A stretch of DNA of 64,000 bases, from positions 5,478,756-5,542,755 of the forward strand of contig NC_088318.1 of NCBI RefSeq assembly GCF_910592395.1, written 5' to 3'. The position numbers were made by a program, and so were the translations under genes. The DNA comes from Lineus longissimus (taxonomy: Eukaryota > Nemertea > Pilidiophora > Heteronemertea > Lineidae). The notes under the pieces are model-generated. The model searched no databases. It was not told the DNA's origin and saw nothing but the letters and a program-made list of their open reading frames with translations. Positions 29,393 to 40,574 of this stretch are shown here, one piece after another. How positions within the stretch are numbered: position 1 is the first letter of the stretch; the number at the start of each line of letters is the position of its first letter.

Positions 29393-29754
29393 CTGAAATG
29401 TTCGGGTTTTCCCCCCATTACTTCCTTGCGAGCAAAATGGAAGGTGCTGAGGATGTGTTGACACCCTCAGTGCCTTTCCATTGTCGAGCAAGGCTATTTA
29501 AACCCAGGCAGGCTTTGTCTCGGCCATTCGATTTCGCTACCTGCGTACAGCCACGGAGGACCCTTGCAGTGATCGCTATTAGCCCCAAACGAAGTTGTTA
29601 GAAGATGATCACTTTGGGAGGATTTTTGGCTAGCCCCCCCCCCCCTCCCTGTTGGGCATCTTCCTTTTTCTCGCTGCCCTGAACTGAAATGTTCGGGTTT
29701 CCCCCCCATTACTTCCTTGCGAGCAAAATGGAAGGTGCTGAGGATGTGTTGACA
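29393..29754 (+). repeat. Split direct repeats B1, A2, B2
   Basis: B1 (29393-29463) and B2 (29684-29754) begin CTGAAATGTTCGGG and end GGATGTGTTGACA. A2 (29462-29534) repeats A1. The 149 bp between A2 and B2 include a C-run (about 29635-29646). Confidence 0.9.
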
Positions 29755-29945
29755 TATTAAAAAAAAATTTATTCTGGAAAGATGGTGAAGCATGTCTGAA
29801 AGTCCAAATAGACATGCAACTGCCCGACTGTATGGACTTTCCTGGGAGCTATCTTAAAAGACATGTTTTGGATGACGAAAGTTATCCGGATGTGGAAACA
29901 ACCCACAGATTGGATGCGGATCCATTTTAAAATCGTTTCCTAAAC

Positions 29946-31292
29946 ATGTTTACTCATGATAAGGATAAAGATTCTGAGGAACAAGAGTTCCTCAAAAAGA
30001 GGAAAGAGGCGAAGCAACCGCCTTTAATTAAGGAGGCCTTCAACACGTATCTCCAGAAGGACGATGAGACGACGGATCGGGAGATGACGGAATATTATGA
30101 TTCCCTCTTTCCCGATCCACTTTCATCGAAAACTGGAGATACAAATAATGGAGATGAATTACCATCATCCTCACTACCAACACCACCATCAACACCACCA
30201 TCAACACCACCACAAATACTATGCCCACCGCCACCCCAACTATCATATTCACCCATACAAATACCATCATTTCTATGTACACCACCAAGGAGAGAAATTG
30301 ATTCGCTCAAAGTGTCCATTGACGACTCCGCACTTACGAGGAAGGCCATGATGTTGTGTTCAGGGGCTTTCCCTGACACAACAGACCAGCAAAGTGGCAA
30401 GGGCACTGTGGACAAATCAAGCCAAGAGTTTTTGCCACACACACTCAAAGAGGATGATCTTGTCCTTGATCATCGAAGTGAAGAGGTCAAAAGAGCAAGT
30501 GAGCACCTCCTCTCAGAGCTGAGTAATCAGAATCCACGGGTAGATGTTGACCTCGCTGCTCTTCTTGAGGATCTGCCCAACGATTTACTCACTTGGAATT
30601 ATGCGGGGGTAAATCCTTTACTTGAAGATGAGATTGATATTCTATCAACTCCTCAAATGGGTGTCATGTCAACCCAAATGCAGGGATTTAGCCCCGTAGT
30701 GGAAATGCCCTCTTGCTCATTTGGTTTGTCTGTATTTCATTCACAGACAAAACGAAACGCTGATGATGATGCTGCTGATGATGAGGGACAAGATCATCAT
30801 CCTTCTCCAAAGAAGGCAAAAACTATGGTCTCCCCAATCCTCAGGGAGTTGTTGAAAGGGAGTCCATCTTCTACAGCATCCTCTGGAAAGAATGTGTGTC
30901 AAACAACTCTGCTAACACCAATGCAACAGCCACAACAACAACAACAAAACAAAAACAACAACAACAACAACACTACAAGAAAAAGGAAATTGACAGAGGA
31001 ACCCTCCAAGTCTGGGGCATCATCATCAAAGTCAGTGATCATCATTGATGATGATGATGATGATGATGACTTCGAAGTTAAATTACAGAAGTTTAGGGTT
31101 CCCTGTCAAAAAAACCCAAAAAACACAAAACAAATTTCACAGCCCTCCTTTGAAAAATACAAAATGGGAGGGGGAGTCCAGACTGTACCTGTTTCATCAT
31201 CATCATCCTCATTGAACAAACAACAGGGAGATGATGATGATGCTTTTCAGGTTACAAAACAAAAATTTCGCTCTCCTTCCCTTCTTTTTTAG
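29946..31292 (+). CDS. Acidic low-complexity Polinton-associated protein
   Basis: The 448-codon frame is open from ATG 29946 to TAG 31290-31292. It is rich in Asp/Glu, Ser, Pro, Gln and Asn. It has TPPSTPPSTPP repeats, an Asn/Gln run, a basic TRKRKL patch that could be a nuclear localisation signal, and a run of eight Asp. The same frame reads on upstream of the ATG past one TAA (about 29928), so the original protein was longer. A TTTTTTAG acceptor-like site lies at its end and the PolB N-terminal frame follows at once. It may be the N-terminal extension of PolB or a separate gene. No catalytic domain is recognised. Confidence 0.5.
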   Translation: MFTHDKDKDSEEQEFLKKRKEAKQPPLIKEAFNTYLQKDDETTDREMTEYYDSLFPDPLSSKTGDTNNGDELPSSSLPTPPSTPPSTPPQILCPPPPQLSYSPIQIPSFLCTPPRREIDSLKVSIDDSALTRKAMMLCSGAFPDTTDQQSGKGTVDKSSQEFLPHTLKEDDLVLDHRSEEVKRASEHLLSELSNQNPRVDVDLAALLEDLPNDLLTWNYAGVNPLLEDEIDILSTPQMGVMSTQMQGFSPVVEMPSCSFGLSVFHSQTKRNADDDAADDEGQDHHPSPKKAKTMVSPILRELLKGSPSSTASSGKNVCQTTLLTPMQQPQQQQQNKNNNNNNTTRKRKLTEEPSKSGASSSKSVIIIDDDDDDDDFEVKLQKFRVPCQKNPKNTKQISQPSFEKYKMGGGVQTVPVSSSSSSLNKQQGDDDDAFQVTKQKFRSPSLLF

Positions 31293-34200
31293 GGGTAGGT
31301 CAAGCACAAAACACAAAAAAAACAAACCAAATAGGTGGTGGTAGTTCTTTGCCCCCCAAGGTTGCTGCACCTCACAATGTTGATGATGTTGATAATATTG
31401 GTGCTAATGATGATGATGACAATGTTAACAATGATGATGATAAAGATGATGGTGATGTCCAAGCTGCCCCTATATCGCGTCCTGCATTTGAACTCCTTTC
31501 CGTTAAGGAGCAAAATATGTCAAACAAAATACTGTTCAGAGGGATTATTTAATGAGGGTTAATGGATTACAGAGGGGACAGTCTTTCAATGACATACTTT
31601 TTCACATCTCAAATATTTTTGCAGAATTACTGAACAGACTTTTAGACAATGTATAACCACATGATAGGGTCAGGCTGGTAATCTCGGGTCCAGCTCTTAG
31701 GCCCATCAGTCTTCCATTCATGTCCCCTGAGGACTTGATAGTCGAGAAGGTTCTTAGCCAGATTGAAAGGGTGATACAGTCCAATGATGTGTGGATATTT
31801 GGGAATGAATTTTATGTCAATTTTATACATGCTAGTTTGCCAGTTGGGGGGAAATGGTTGAAGGGGATTTCTGGCATTGACAAAAAGATTAAAAGAAAGA
31901 AATGTTTCATTGAAATAAAAAATACCGAGGATGAACTTTGCCTGGCACGAGCAATCATGATAGCCAGAGCGCGACTCCGTAATGATCCCCAATATTCACT
32001 CATCAGAAAGTCTGATCGACCTCTTCAAGGAATTCTGGCTGAAAAACTTCATGAGGAAGCTGGTGTCCGAGCAATCATGATAGCCAGAGCGCGACTCCGT
32101 AATGATCCCCAATATTCACTCATCAGAAAGTCTGATCGACCTCTTCAAGGAATTCTGGCTGAAAAACTTCATGAGGAAGCTGGTGTCCCTAAGACCAAAT
32201 GCGGTTTAGATGAGGTAGAAAAATTTCAACATGTTTTATCGCCAGGGTTTCAGTTGGTTTATTTTCTGTTTTGTATTTTGATTGCTTATGTTACAAAGGC
32301 CCCCCAGCAGAAAATAAAATAAATATTTATCACTATCGGGATCATTTTTGTCCAATTACAAAAATGAAACCATTTATAGAACGCTCTTATTATTGCAGAC
32401 ATTGTAATAAAGGTTACAATAATTATAAAACACACATCTGTCATGCAACATGTGCCTGTTGCAAAAATGATGGAGGGTGTACAATAGTTACCTGGCAAAA
32501 CTGTGATATTTGTAAACGTGTATTCAAAAGCCCAAGATGTTTCGACAATCAGTTGGTTCTCAATGAAAACCAAAAGTCTATCTGTGATCTCTATAAGAAA
32601 TGTATTACCTGTGATAAATCTTATGATGCACGTGTCAAGCATGTTTGTTTTATGTCATAGTGTAACACATGCGGGACACATAAACCAGCAGAGCATGACT
32701 GTTATATTCGTAAACCAGCCCCTCCTAAAAAAGATGATAGAACAAAGTTTCAAAAATTAATACTTTTTGACTTTGAATCCACCCAAGAACTGGTCCATGA
32801 AAATGGTGATAAAGAGCATTTGCCAAATTTATGTGTTGCACATAGGTGTTGTTCTTGGTGTGGTGACCAAGAATGTGCTACTGACAATGATGAGTTTGTG
32901 TGTCTATATTGCCAGACATTAGATGGTACTCAACGGGGAAAAAATATATTTTCTGGTCAAAATACTGTGATTGATTTTTGTGAATGGTTATTTGATGGTA
33001 CTAATAGAGGTGCAGTTGCTGTAGCACACAATAACCAAGGGTATGATGAATTTTTTTATTGTTGATTATCTTCATCATCAAGGTATCAAACCCAGTAAAA
33101 TGATTCAGGTTGGACAGAAGAGCTTATCCTTTGAAGCGAAAGGTCTCAAATTCTTGGATTCCCTTAGTTTTCTACCAATGCCCTTAAGTCAATTTCCAAA
33201 TACCTTCAACCTAAAATAACTGAAAAAAGGATACTTCCCCCATCTTTTTAACAAACAGGAGAACCAGAACTATGTAGGTCCAATACCAGATATCAAATAT
33301 TTTATTCCGGATGGAATGTCTGCTGATAACCGAGAAAGTTTTCTCAAATGGTATGATCAACAGGTTGGAAAACCATATGATTTTCAACAAGAACTTGTGT
33401 CCTATTGTGAAAGTGATGTAGATATTCTGAGACGAAGTTGTACAAAATTTATTCGTCTGTTTCAAACCACCTCTAATGTCAGCCCATTTAAGAAATCTGT
33501 TACAATAGCTTCTGCCTGCAGTACTGTTTTCCGCCAAAATTTTATGAAACCCTCTTCCATTGCTGTCTTACCCCCATATGGATATGTATATAGTGATAAG
33601 CAATCTAGCATTGCCCTAAAATGGCTAGAGTGGGTAATTAAGACAGAGCAAGTGTCTATTCACCATGCAGGAAATGGAGGGAAAAACATATTGGTGCTTT
33701 TAAAGTAGATGGGTTTGATGAGCAGAACAAGACCATTTATGAGTTTGAGGGGTGTTTCTGGCATGGCTGTGATAAATGCTTTTCAAACAGGGAAACAAAA
33801 AACCCTCGAGTTGGTGCGACCATGGGTGAACTTCGAGAAAGTACTCTCTTCAGACAAAACTTTCTGAAGCAATGTGGATACAAGATTATTTCCAAGAGAG
33901 AGTGTGAATTTAGAGAGGAGATAAAAAATAATCCTCTCTTGCAACAATTTACAAAGGATGTGATCATCTCGGAACCATTAAACCCTAGAGAGGCCTTCTT
34001 TGGAGGAAGGACAAATACCATAAAACTCGACCACAAATGCAATCAAAATGAAAAAATCAAATATGTGGACTTTACATCTTTATATCCATGGGTTTGCAAA
34101 TACCAACATTATCCTGTAGGTCACCCTAAAATTTACAGAGGTGAACAACTTCAACAAATTGACCCTCTCTCTTGTGAAGGCTTGATCAAATGTAAAATAT

Positions 34201-35329
34201 TACCCCCAAAAGGCTTATTTCTTCCTGTCTTACCAATGAGATTCAACAAAAAGTTTAAGTTTTCTTTATGCTCACTATGTGCTCAAAAAAGTGTCATCAT
34301 ACAGACAATGAAAGAGCACTGATTGCTGGGTTATTTTTGAGGTGACAAAAGCCATTGAAAAAGGATATAAGTTGATTGAAACTTATGAAGTTTGACACTT
34401 TGATGAAATTACAAAGTACAATAGAAAGACAAAGGAGGTATATTTGCATGGTACATTAATCATTTCCTAAAGATTAAACGGGAGTCTAGTGGCTGGCCAG
34501 ATTGGTGCAAAGATCAAAATGATAAAAACAAATACATTGAAAATTATGAGAGAAAAGAAGGAATTAAACTAGACCCTGCATTAATTCAACATAATCCAGG
34601 CCTAAGGAGCATTTCAAAGCTGTGCCTGAACAGTATCTGGGGGAAGTTTGGTCAAAGGCCTAGTTTTGTTTCAACCATATATGTTTCAGAATCCCAGGAA
34701 TATGTTAAATTGATGAGAGATGACTCCATAGAGATTTCTGATGTCAAGTTAGTCAATGATGAATTTGTGATGATGAAATACAAAGAAAAAGAAGATTTCA
34801 TTGAACCATGCCCCTACACCAACACTGTAATTGCAGCATATACAACTGCCCATGCCCGTTTGAAATTGTATTCAGAAATAGAAAAATTAGACAGACAAGT
34901 TCGTTATTTCGATACGGACAGTGTAATTTTTGTTCTAGACTCGACCAACATCGAACACTATGATCCGCCACTTGGTGATTACTTGGGTGAGTTTAAAGAT
35001 GAGCTTGATGGTCATAGTATTCAGGAATTTGTCTCAGGGGTCCAAAGAATTATGCTTATTTGATTTCCGAAACTCAGAAAACTGTGTGTAAAGTCAGGGG
35101 GTTCACACTTAACTATGGCAATAGCCAGAGAATTAATTTTGAGACAATGAAGGATCTTGTAAAAAATCTGGATTTTTCTAACAAAATACCTATTCTCAAT
35201 CCCTATAAGATAAAAAGAACCAAGGACTTAAAGATTATGACTACTGCTGAAGAGAAAAAATATGGTCTAGTCTATGACAAACGTTACCTATCAGATGATT
35301 ATTGTACATTACCATATGGTTGTTACTAA
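31292..35329 (+). pseudogene. Polinton protein-primed DNA polymerase B, multiply broken
   Basis: Replication polymerase of the Polinton. Pieces in several frames keep the family order: acidic N-terminus (31292-31552); the Polinton-specific region with SLPFMSPEDL and CFIEIKNTEDELCLARA (31600-32260); Cys/His-rich segment (about 32390-32690); exonuclease motifs LILFDFESTQE (about 32760), AVAHNNQGYDEF (about 33030) and YCESDVDILRR (about 33405); motif A region FTSLYPWVCKY (about 34075); motif B LNSIWGKFGQR (about 34630); motif C YFDTDSVIFV (about 34905); C-terminus ending LPYGCY. At least six frame changes or stops are visible (near 31550, 32280, 32658, 33063, 33708, 34320, 35060). A perfect in-frame 120-bp tandem duplication lies at 31948-32187. 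Confidence 0.88.
31948..32187 (+). repeat. 120-bp perfect tandem duplication in PolB
   Basis: The unit from CGAGCAATCATGATAGCC to GCTGGTGTC occurs twice (31948-32067 and 32068-32187). It adds 40 codons in frame to the N-terminal region of the polymerase. The lack of any difference suggests it is recent, later than most PolB lesions. Confidence 0.95.
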
Positions 35330-35748
35330 ACAGTGTAAATACAATGTAACTTAAGTAAGTAAGTAAGTAAGTAAGGAATTATGTAAAGTGTCATTGATTG
35401 ATTGAATTAAGCAGATTTTGGCATTGTAAATAGCCTTATCAATATTATTATTATTATTATTATCAACCCCATGTGTACATATTTGTTTGTTATTATTGCT
35501 TTTGAGTATACATCCTTTGTTTGCCCATTACTGTGATATCATCATCATCAATATTCCTCAGTATCCTAGTCTTCATCATCTTTCCTAAATAACGCTCATC
35601 AATTTTCTTTATTTCATGCAAGTCCTCTCCCTCTGTCTCTGTGATAATGTACATACTTTGATATAAATGTATTTTGTAAATAAATAGATGCATATACTTA
35701 AAAGGTATATTTCTTCTTAACTGGGTCATTTCTTGTTTCGTTATCATC
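35330..35748. other. Spacer between PolB and ATPase, with microsatellites
   Basis: Contains a (TAAG)n run at about 35352-35377, a (TTA)n run near 35445-35463, and AT-rich DNA. No gene is supported. Confidence 0.6.
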
Positions 35749-36268
35749 ATGGATATTTCATGGAATGACTTACTTCTGAAGCATCCTTTTACTTGTTTGG
35801 TGGCAGGGCCAACAATGAGTGGAAAATCAGTCTTTGTACAAAGATTGATCGCATATGCTTCAGAGATGATAAGTCCTAAACCAGAGAGAATAGTTTGGTG
35901 TTATGGCGGAGAGTGGCAGGAGTCATTTGCGAATCATCCAAATGTGGAGTTTGTTTCTGGTTTACATTTTACACAAAATGATCAAAGCAAACCTACCCTA
36001 GTTATCATTGATGATTTGATGTGTGGAACAGATGAAAATGTTACCGAACTGTTCACTAAAGGATGTCATCATCAAAATATGAGCGTTGTCTACATTGTTC
36101 AAAATTTATTTCACAAAGGAAAAGAGCATAGAACAATAAGTTTGAACTCAAATTATCTAGTTATGTTTAAAAATCCCAGAGATGTCTCGCAAATAACTCA
36201 TTTGGCAAAGCAAATTTCTCCTGGCAACACTAGAGCTGTACACGATGCTTTTAAGGATGCAACCAACC
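35749..36268 (+). pseudogene. Polinton packaging ATPase (FtsK/HerA-like), 3'-truncated
   Basis: ATP-driven DNA-packaging enzyme of the Polinton. The Walker A motif GPTMSGKS is at residues 20-27 and the Walker B motif LVIIDDLM at 84-91. A following SVVYIVQNLFHKGKEHRTIS block with N/Q residues is typical of the A32-like group. The frame is uninterrupted until the 5' LTR of BEL1 (TGTTGGGG at 36269). The LTR supplies a few foreign codons and a stop at 36286-36288. The family C-terminus is therefore missing. The gene begins 419 bp after PolB. Confidence 0.9.
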
Positions 36269-36529
36269 TGTTGGGGAAACTCCAGTGATTGGTCGATCAC
36301 TACTTGAAATGATTGACAGGTCACGTGGTTACGAAGCTAATTAGCTTATGGGTAATCAACTGATTGAATGGGCAGAAGTATTAGAACCGTTAAGCTGTAT
36401 GTACGTCTTCATAACTGTGTTGTTTTTTATGTCTGTTTATAGCCAATACAATATATCAAGGAAATCAATCTTCTTCGTTATTTGGACTTAGATGCTTCTT
36501 GGGCCAAAGCCTTGGTTACCCGGCCCACA
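36269..36529 (+). repeat. BEL1 5' LTR
   Basis: Begins TGTTGGGGAAAC inside the ATPase gene and ends CCGGCCCACA. It is followed directly by TTGGTGCATGTGACCAGG, a primer-binding-site-like sequence shared with BEL2 (TTGGTGCCGTGACCAG at 39161). No 3' LTR remains. Confidence 0.65.
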
Positions 36530-36613
36530 TTGGTGCATGTGACCAGGATTTATTGGAGTTTAAACGGAAAACAGGACATTTTTTGTTGAAGCCCGGATGT
36601 TTCTTTCTTCAAC

Positions 36614-37321
36614 ATGCCCGAGGACACAGTGACTGTAACTGTACCAAACCCTAAACGGTCAAGGGCTGGTTATCGCCAGTCAGTGGAAAAACTTCTCAAG
36701 GACGGCGACACTATTTTGGTCGAATCGGATATTTAGCAGGACACACTCGATACGCTTAGTGCTATCATTGCCCTTCTAGAGGAAAAGCTGCCGATGCTCC
36801 GTGATTTGGATAAGGATGAGGACTTTGCAAAAGAATTCACGGATGCTGACGAGATTCTCTCAAGGTATCGTACCAAAAAACACGTCTTTGCAAGATTTCT
36901 CAAGCGAAATGAGAAATGAGACTCTAACTCTCGTGCGGAACCGGAGCGCACACCCTCTAAGAGGAAAGTCAACTTGCCAAAGTTGGACCTCCCCAGATTC
37001 TCCGGAAACATTCTCGAGTGGAAGTCGTTCTCGGATACGTTCGCAGCAGCCATCCATGACGATACTCAGCTTCCGAATGTACAGAAATTCCAGTACCTGA
37101 GGGGCCAGTTGGACGGTGTGGCCAAAGAAGTAATTGCGGGTCTAGCCCTGACAAATGAAAATTATGCCGTCGCTATGACCCTCCTCAAGGAACGCTACGG
37201 ACAACAGCATAAGATTGTTCATGAACATATGCGTGCTCTGTGGTCAATGGCACCGCCTGCGGATGATGTCGTGTCTTTACGCTCGTTTTACGATCAACTA
37301 GAAAGTACGTCAGAGGCCTAG
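36614..37321 (+). pseudogene. BEL1 gag, broken
   Basis: One frame from ATG 36614 is interrupted by stops near 36734, 36917 and 37319. It contains the BEL/Pao gag core LPKLDLPRFSGNILEWKSF, later TLLKERYGQQHKI. A +1 shift then leads toward the zinc-knuckle region at 37620. The protein would form the retrotransposon particle. Confidence 0.8.
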
Positions 37322-37600
37322 AAGCGCTAGGCAAACCACAAGAGTCGTATGAGGCTTAACTCGTCCCCCTCATACTCGACAAGCTGCCGAGTCGGATTCG
37401 AATCACCATTACGAGGGATCATGGAGACAAGGAGTGGAGATTACGACCTCTACGGGAAGCCATTATTCAGGAAATAAAGGCCGCCGAAGCTGGATCATTC
37501 TCAAATTTGAGTGGGTTATCTGGTGTTTATTCATCAAGCAGTCCCGCCACCTCTTCTGTGCCTACCGCCGCGTTCCTCGTCGTGAAATCATAAAGGGTAA

Positions 37601-38965
37601 GTGCTGGGTAAGCATACAGGTGTCTATTGCAAATCGAAATTTCGCTGTTATAAATGCAAGGAGCGCCATCATACCGCACTATGTAATCCCACTAAGAATT
37701 CCGTTAACCCCGCACCGGACTCTGAAACTACACATGTAAAGTTGGCATTTGGCAAACATGCTACCCCGGAAGGTCCGGTAATACTGAAAACTGCCAAGAC
37801 AATTGCTGTCAATGCATCACGCAAGATTGATGTGAACATCCTTATAGACGAGGGAGCACAACGCTCATTTGTCACGGAAAAAAACGCGAACTTTCTACAA
37901 CTAGAAAAATTAGGAACCGAACGCATCAATATAGCGTCCTTTGGAGACGACGCCAAGGGAGTTCGCGCAATGGAAAGTGCAAACCTTACGTTAGAAACAA
38001 AGGATGGAAATCGCTTGGACATGAGAGTGCTGGTAGTGCCGAAAATATCAACGCCGCTTAATACACACGTTACGTCTTCGGTTTTGAACCTACCCCACCT
38101 TAAAGACCTGAAGCTCGCTCAGTCCACCGATGATGCCGTCATATCCCTTGATGTTCTTATCGGTGCTGACTATTACTGGAGCGTAATCGGTGACAACGTC
38201 GTGAGAGGCAAAGGACCGACGGCGGTCTCGTCGGTTTTTGGATACGTTCTTTCAGGTCCAACCCACGAGGGACCATCAGCCGAAACTCGCACTGCTGTGA
38301 TGAACATTGTTACTGACATCTCTCTGGAAGAAAAGGTCATGTCCAATTACTGGGATCTGGAGAGCATCGGGATCAAAGATGATTGTAGCGTTCATCCTAC
38401 CCTCCGAGACGCATTTGAAAGCTACCGAGACAACAAGATCAGGCGAAATGAGGATACAGGACAGTACATTGCCAGTCTTCCATGGGCAGACGACCACCCC
38501 CCTCTACCAACCAATTTCGCAGTGACCAAAGCAAGAACACGATCTATGGTAAGGAAATTGACGCCGGAATTACGCTCAGTATACCATAAGATAATTCGAG
38601 AACAATTAGATCGCAACTTCGTCTCCCAAGTGTCAGATGCTGACCCCTGCCGCGGCCATTATCTCCCGCATCACCCCGTGAAGAAGGACTCAGCGACTAC
38701 CCCCATTCAGATAGTATATGACTGTAGTTGCAGCCAGGGAAGGGGAAATCCGTGCTTGAATAATTGCTTGGAGCCAGGGCCACCACTTTTAAACGATCTC
38801 AGTGACATTCTCCTTAGATTCCGTGTCAACAATGTCGGCCTCTCAAGTGATATTGAGAAGGCATTCTTACATGTACAGCTCGATGAAAGGGATAGAGAGT
38901 TCACCAAGTTCCTATGGCTTTCGGACCCCGCCGACCCTGTGAAAACTAGCATGGGTCTTTTGCCA
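37601..38965 (+). pseudogene. BEL1 gag zinc knuckle, protease and start of RT, truncated
   Basis: In order: Cys/His cluster FRCYKCKERHHTALC; retropepsin-like protease beginning NILIDEGAQRSFVTEK; the BEL linker VRGKGPTAVSSVFGYVLSGP; the RT N-terminal region with VYDCSCSQGRGNPCLNNCL and SSDIEKAFLHVQLDERD. The frame is open for about 1.35 kb and stops where the BEL2 LTR begins. The RT catalytic YxDD, RNase H and integrase are absent. Confidence 0.85.
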
Positions 38966-39160
38966 TGTTGGTCAATTGGTGTTAGTAAATGACCAAGATT
39001 ATTTTAATGTGCCTTCTACAGTGTATTAGGTCATAATATCATTGTGTAACTTGTTCCTTTGGGTGTGTTAGTTTGTGAGCAATAAAATCACTTCTGAAGT
39101 CAAACTCGCACTGTCCACTTCGTTCCTTGGGTCGTACTGGTTTAAAAGACAATTTCCACA
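38966..39160 (+). repeat. BEL2 5' LTR
   Basis: Probably begins TGTTGGTCAATTGG (38966). An earlier TG at 38954 is possible. It ends CAATTTCCACA and is followed by the primer-binding-site-like TTGGTGCCGTGACCAG. It contains AGCAATAAAATCACTTC, a poly(A) signal as expected for an R region. It interrupts the BEL1 RT. Confidence 0.65.
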
Positions 39161-39184
39161 TTGGTGCCGTGACCAGCCAGTGCG

Positions 39185-39371
39185 ATGCCTACCTCGGACG
39201 AAGAGAAAAAGGCTACGCTTGAGGTGCTGAAGTCACAGCGCGCGACGAAGCGTCGAAATTTTACTCGCATTTCAAACAAGATCAAGGATACACTTTTGAT
39301 AGACGAACCCTCTCCTAGTGAAGTTGAGAATGTGCAAACTGCAGTAACAGTTATGGATGATACGCTAAAAC
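39185..39371 (+). pseudogene. BEL2 gag N-terminal part, split by a hairpin element
   Basis: ATG 39185 opens a Lys/Arg- and Glu-rich helical N-terminus (EEKKATLEVLKSQ) typical of BEL gag. At 39372 a 1.1-kb hairpin interrupts it. The gag frame resumes at 40479 directly after the second copy of the 8-bp target duplication (KELDCKIERILLSL) and stops at TGA 40562-40564. The central gag domain and zinc knuckle are deleted. Confidence 0.75.
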
Positions 39372-40470
39372 GGTATCTGCCCATTCCGCCTTAACCTTAT
39401 TCGCCTTATCCAATTTTGCCTTCTCCCATTTAGCCTTCTCCTAACTTGCCTTTTCTCAATTCGCCTTCTACGATTTTGCCATCGTCTTATCTCGCCTTTG
39501 TTCCAATTGGCCTTCTTCCTAACTCGCCTTCCTCTCATCTTACCTCATCCTAGTTTGCCTTTTCTTATTTCGCCTTTGTCCTATTCTGCCTTGGTTCCAT
39601 CCTGCCTTATCTCATCTTGCCTTTTCTTGATTGACCTTTATGTCAATTCGCCTTCTTCCCATTTTGCCTTCTCCCGTTTCGCCATATCTCACCTCGCCTT
39701 TTATCAATCCAAAAGTTGGTTTTGGAGATACATGTAAGCTTACATGTAGATGGTTCAGAAGTTATGAAGATTTGAAAATATTGGTAATTAAGCAACAGCC
39801 TTGGGTAGGGTACCAAAACATAATTCGTGGAAACACTCTTATATGAAAGATTGGCCCCACAAACATGGGTAAAACATGGGTAAAAGAGACAAAAGTCTTT
39901 TGTAATATGGTATGTAATGTAATATGACTATAATGGCTGAGAAGTTATCTACACTTGTAATTTTGGCAATGTCCACCGGGTTTTGGTTGCGGGTACCCCC
40001 GAATGGACCCTAGAAGCCCTTCAACACTGTTGAAGACACTTTCATATGAAAGATTGACTCAACAAACATGGGTAAAGACACCAAGTTTGTTGCAAAGTAG
40101 GAAGAAGGCGAAATGGGAAGAAGGCGAAATAATACAAAGGCGGGGCGGGTAAAGGCGAGATAGGATGAAGGCGAATTAGGACAAAGGTAAATTAGGACAA
40201 GGTGAAATAGGAGAAGGCAGATTAAGACAATGGCAAACTGAGACGAAGGCAAGAATGGATAAGGCAACTTGTGATAAGGTAAGATAAAACAGAGGCAAAA
40301 TAGCATAAGGCGAAAAATGAAAAGGCGAAAAAAGACAAAGGTGAGATAGAATAAGGCGGATTGGGAAGAGGCAAAATTTGAAAAGGCGAAATAGGAGAAG
40401 GCGAAATGTATATTTTTTAAAGGCAAAATGGGAAAAGGCGAAAAAAGACAAGGCGAAATGGGCATGAACC
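39372..40470. mobile_element. Hairpin element with TTCGCCTT/AAGGCGAA arrays
   Basis: 1099-bp element with terminal inverted repeats GGTATCTGCCCATTCCGCC and (inverted) GGTTCATGCCCATTTCGCC. It is flanked by the 8-bp duplication GCTAAAAC (39364-39371 and 40471-40478). Joining the flanks through one copy keeps the BEL2 gag frame open, which confirms the borders. Inside each end are long irregular arrays of 16-20-bp units, TTCGCC(T)T..TCC on the left (39392-39720) and inverted on the right (40086-40460). The central 360 bp has no gene. Eight-bp duplications occur in hAT and P superfamilies, but the termini are not typical, so the class is open. Confidence 0.8.
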
Positions 40471-40574
40471 GCTAAAACAAGCCAAGGAGTTGGATTGCAA
40501 AATCGAGCGTATTCTTCTCAGTCTCGACCCGACAAAGGCAATGGAGTGGGCGGAGTCGACGTGAAACGGGTAGT

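Larger units (their letters stand above)
27476..29754 (+). mobile_element. Deleted YR retrotransposon with split direct repeats (Ngaro-like)
   Basis: The terminal organisation is A1 - body - B1 - A2 - B2. A1 is 27476-27548, A2 is 29462-29534 (73 bp each), B1 is 29393-29463 and B2 is 29684-29754 (71 bp each). B1 and A2 overlap by CA. A1 begins with CA and B2 ends with CA. This is the split-direct-repeat architecture of Ngaro/PAT-like YR retrotransposons, which integrate from a circle and make no target duplication. The body has a TATTTAAA promoter-like box in A, leader repeats, a gag gene with a zinc knuckle and the start of an RT gene. RNase H and recombinase are missing, so it is an internally deleted copy. 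It sits five bases inside an intron, right after the donor GTGAG. Confidence 0.85.

Noticed and set aside
30095-30448. Minus- and plus-strand frames rich in His or Val/Gly
   Set aside because: They are shadows of the ACC/CAT repeats in the acidic ORF.
35493-35750. 85-codon minus-strand frame between PolB and ATPase
   Set aside because: Composition follows an AT-rich spacer with ATC/GAT repeats. No family match by eye.
39498-40465. Hydrophobic repetitive frames on both strands
   Set aside because: They come from TTCGCC/AAGGCGAA arrays of the hairpin inserted in BEL2 gag and have no protein-like motif.
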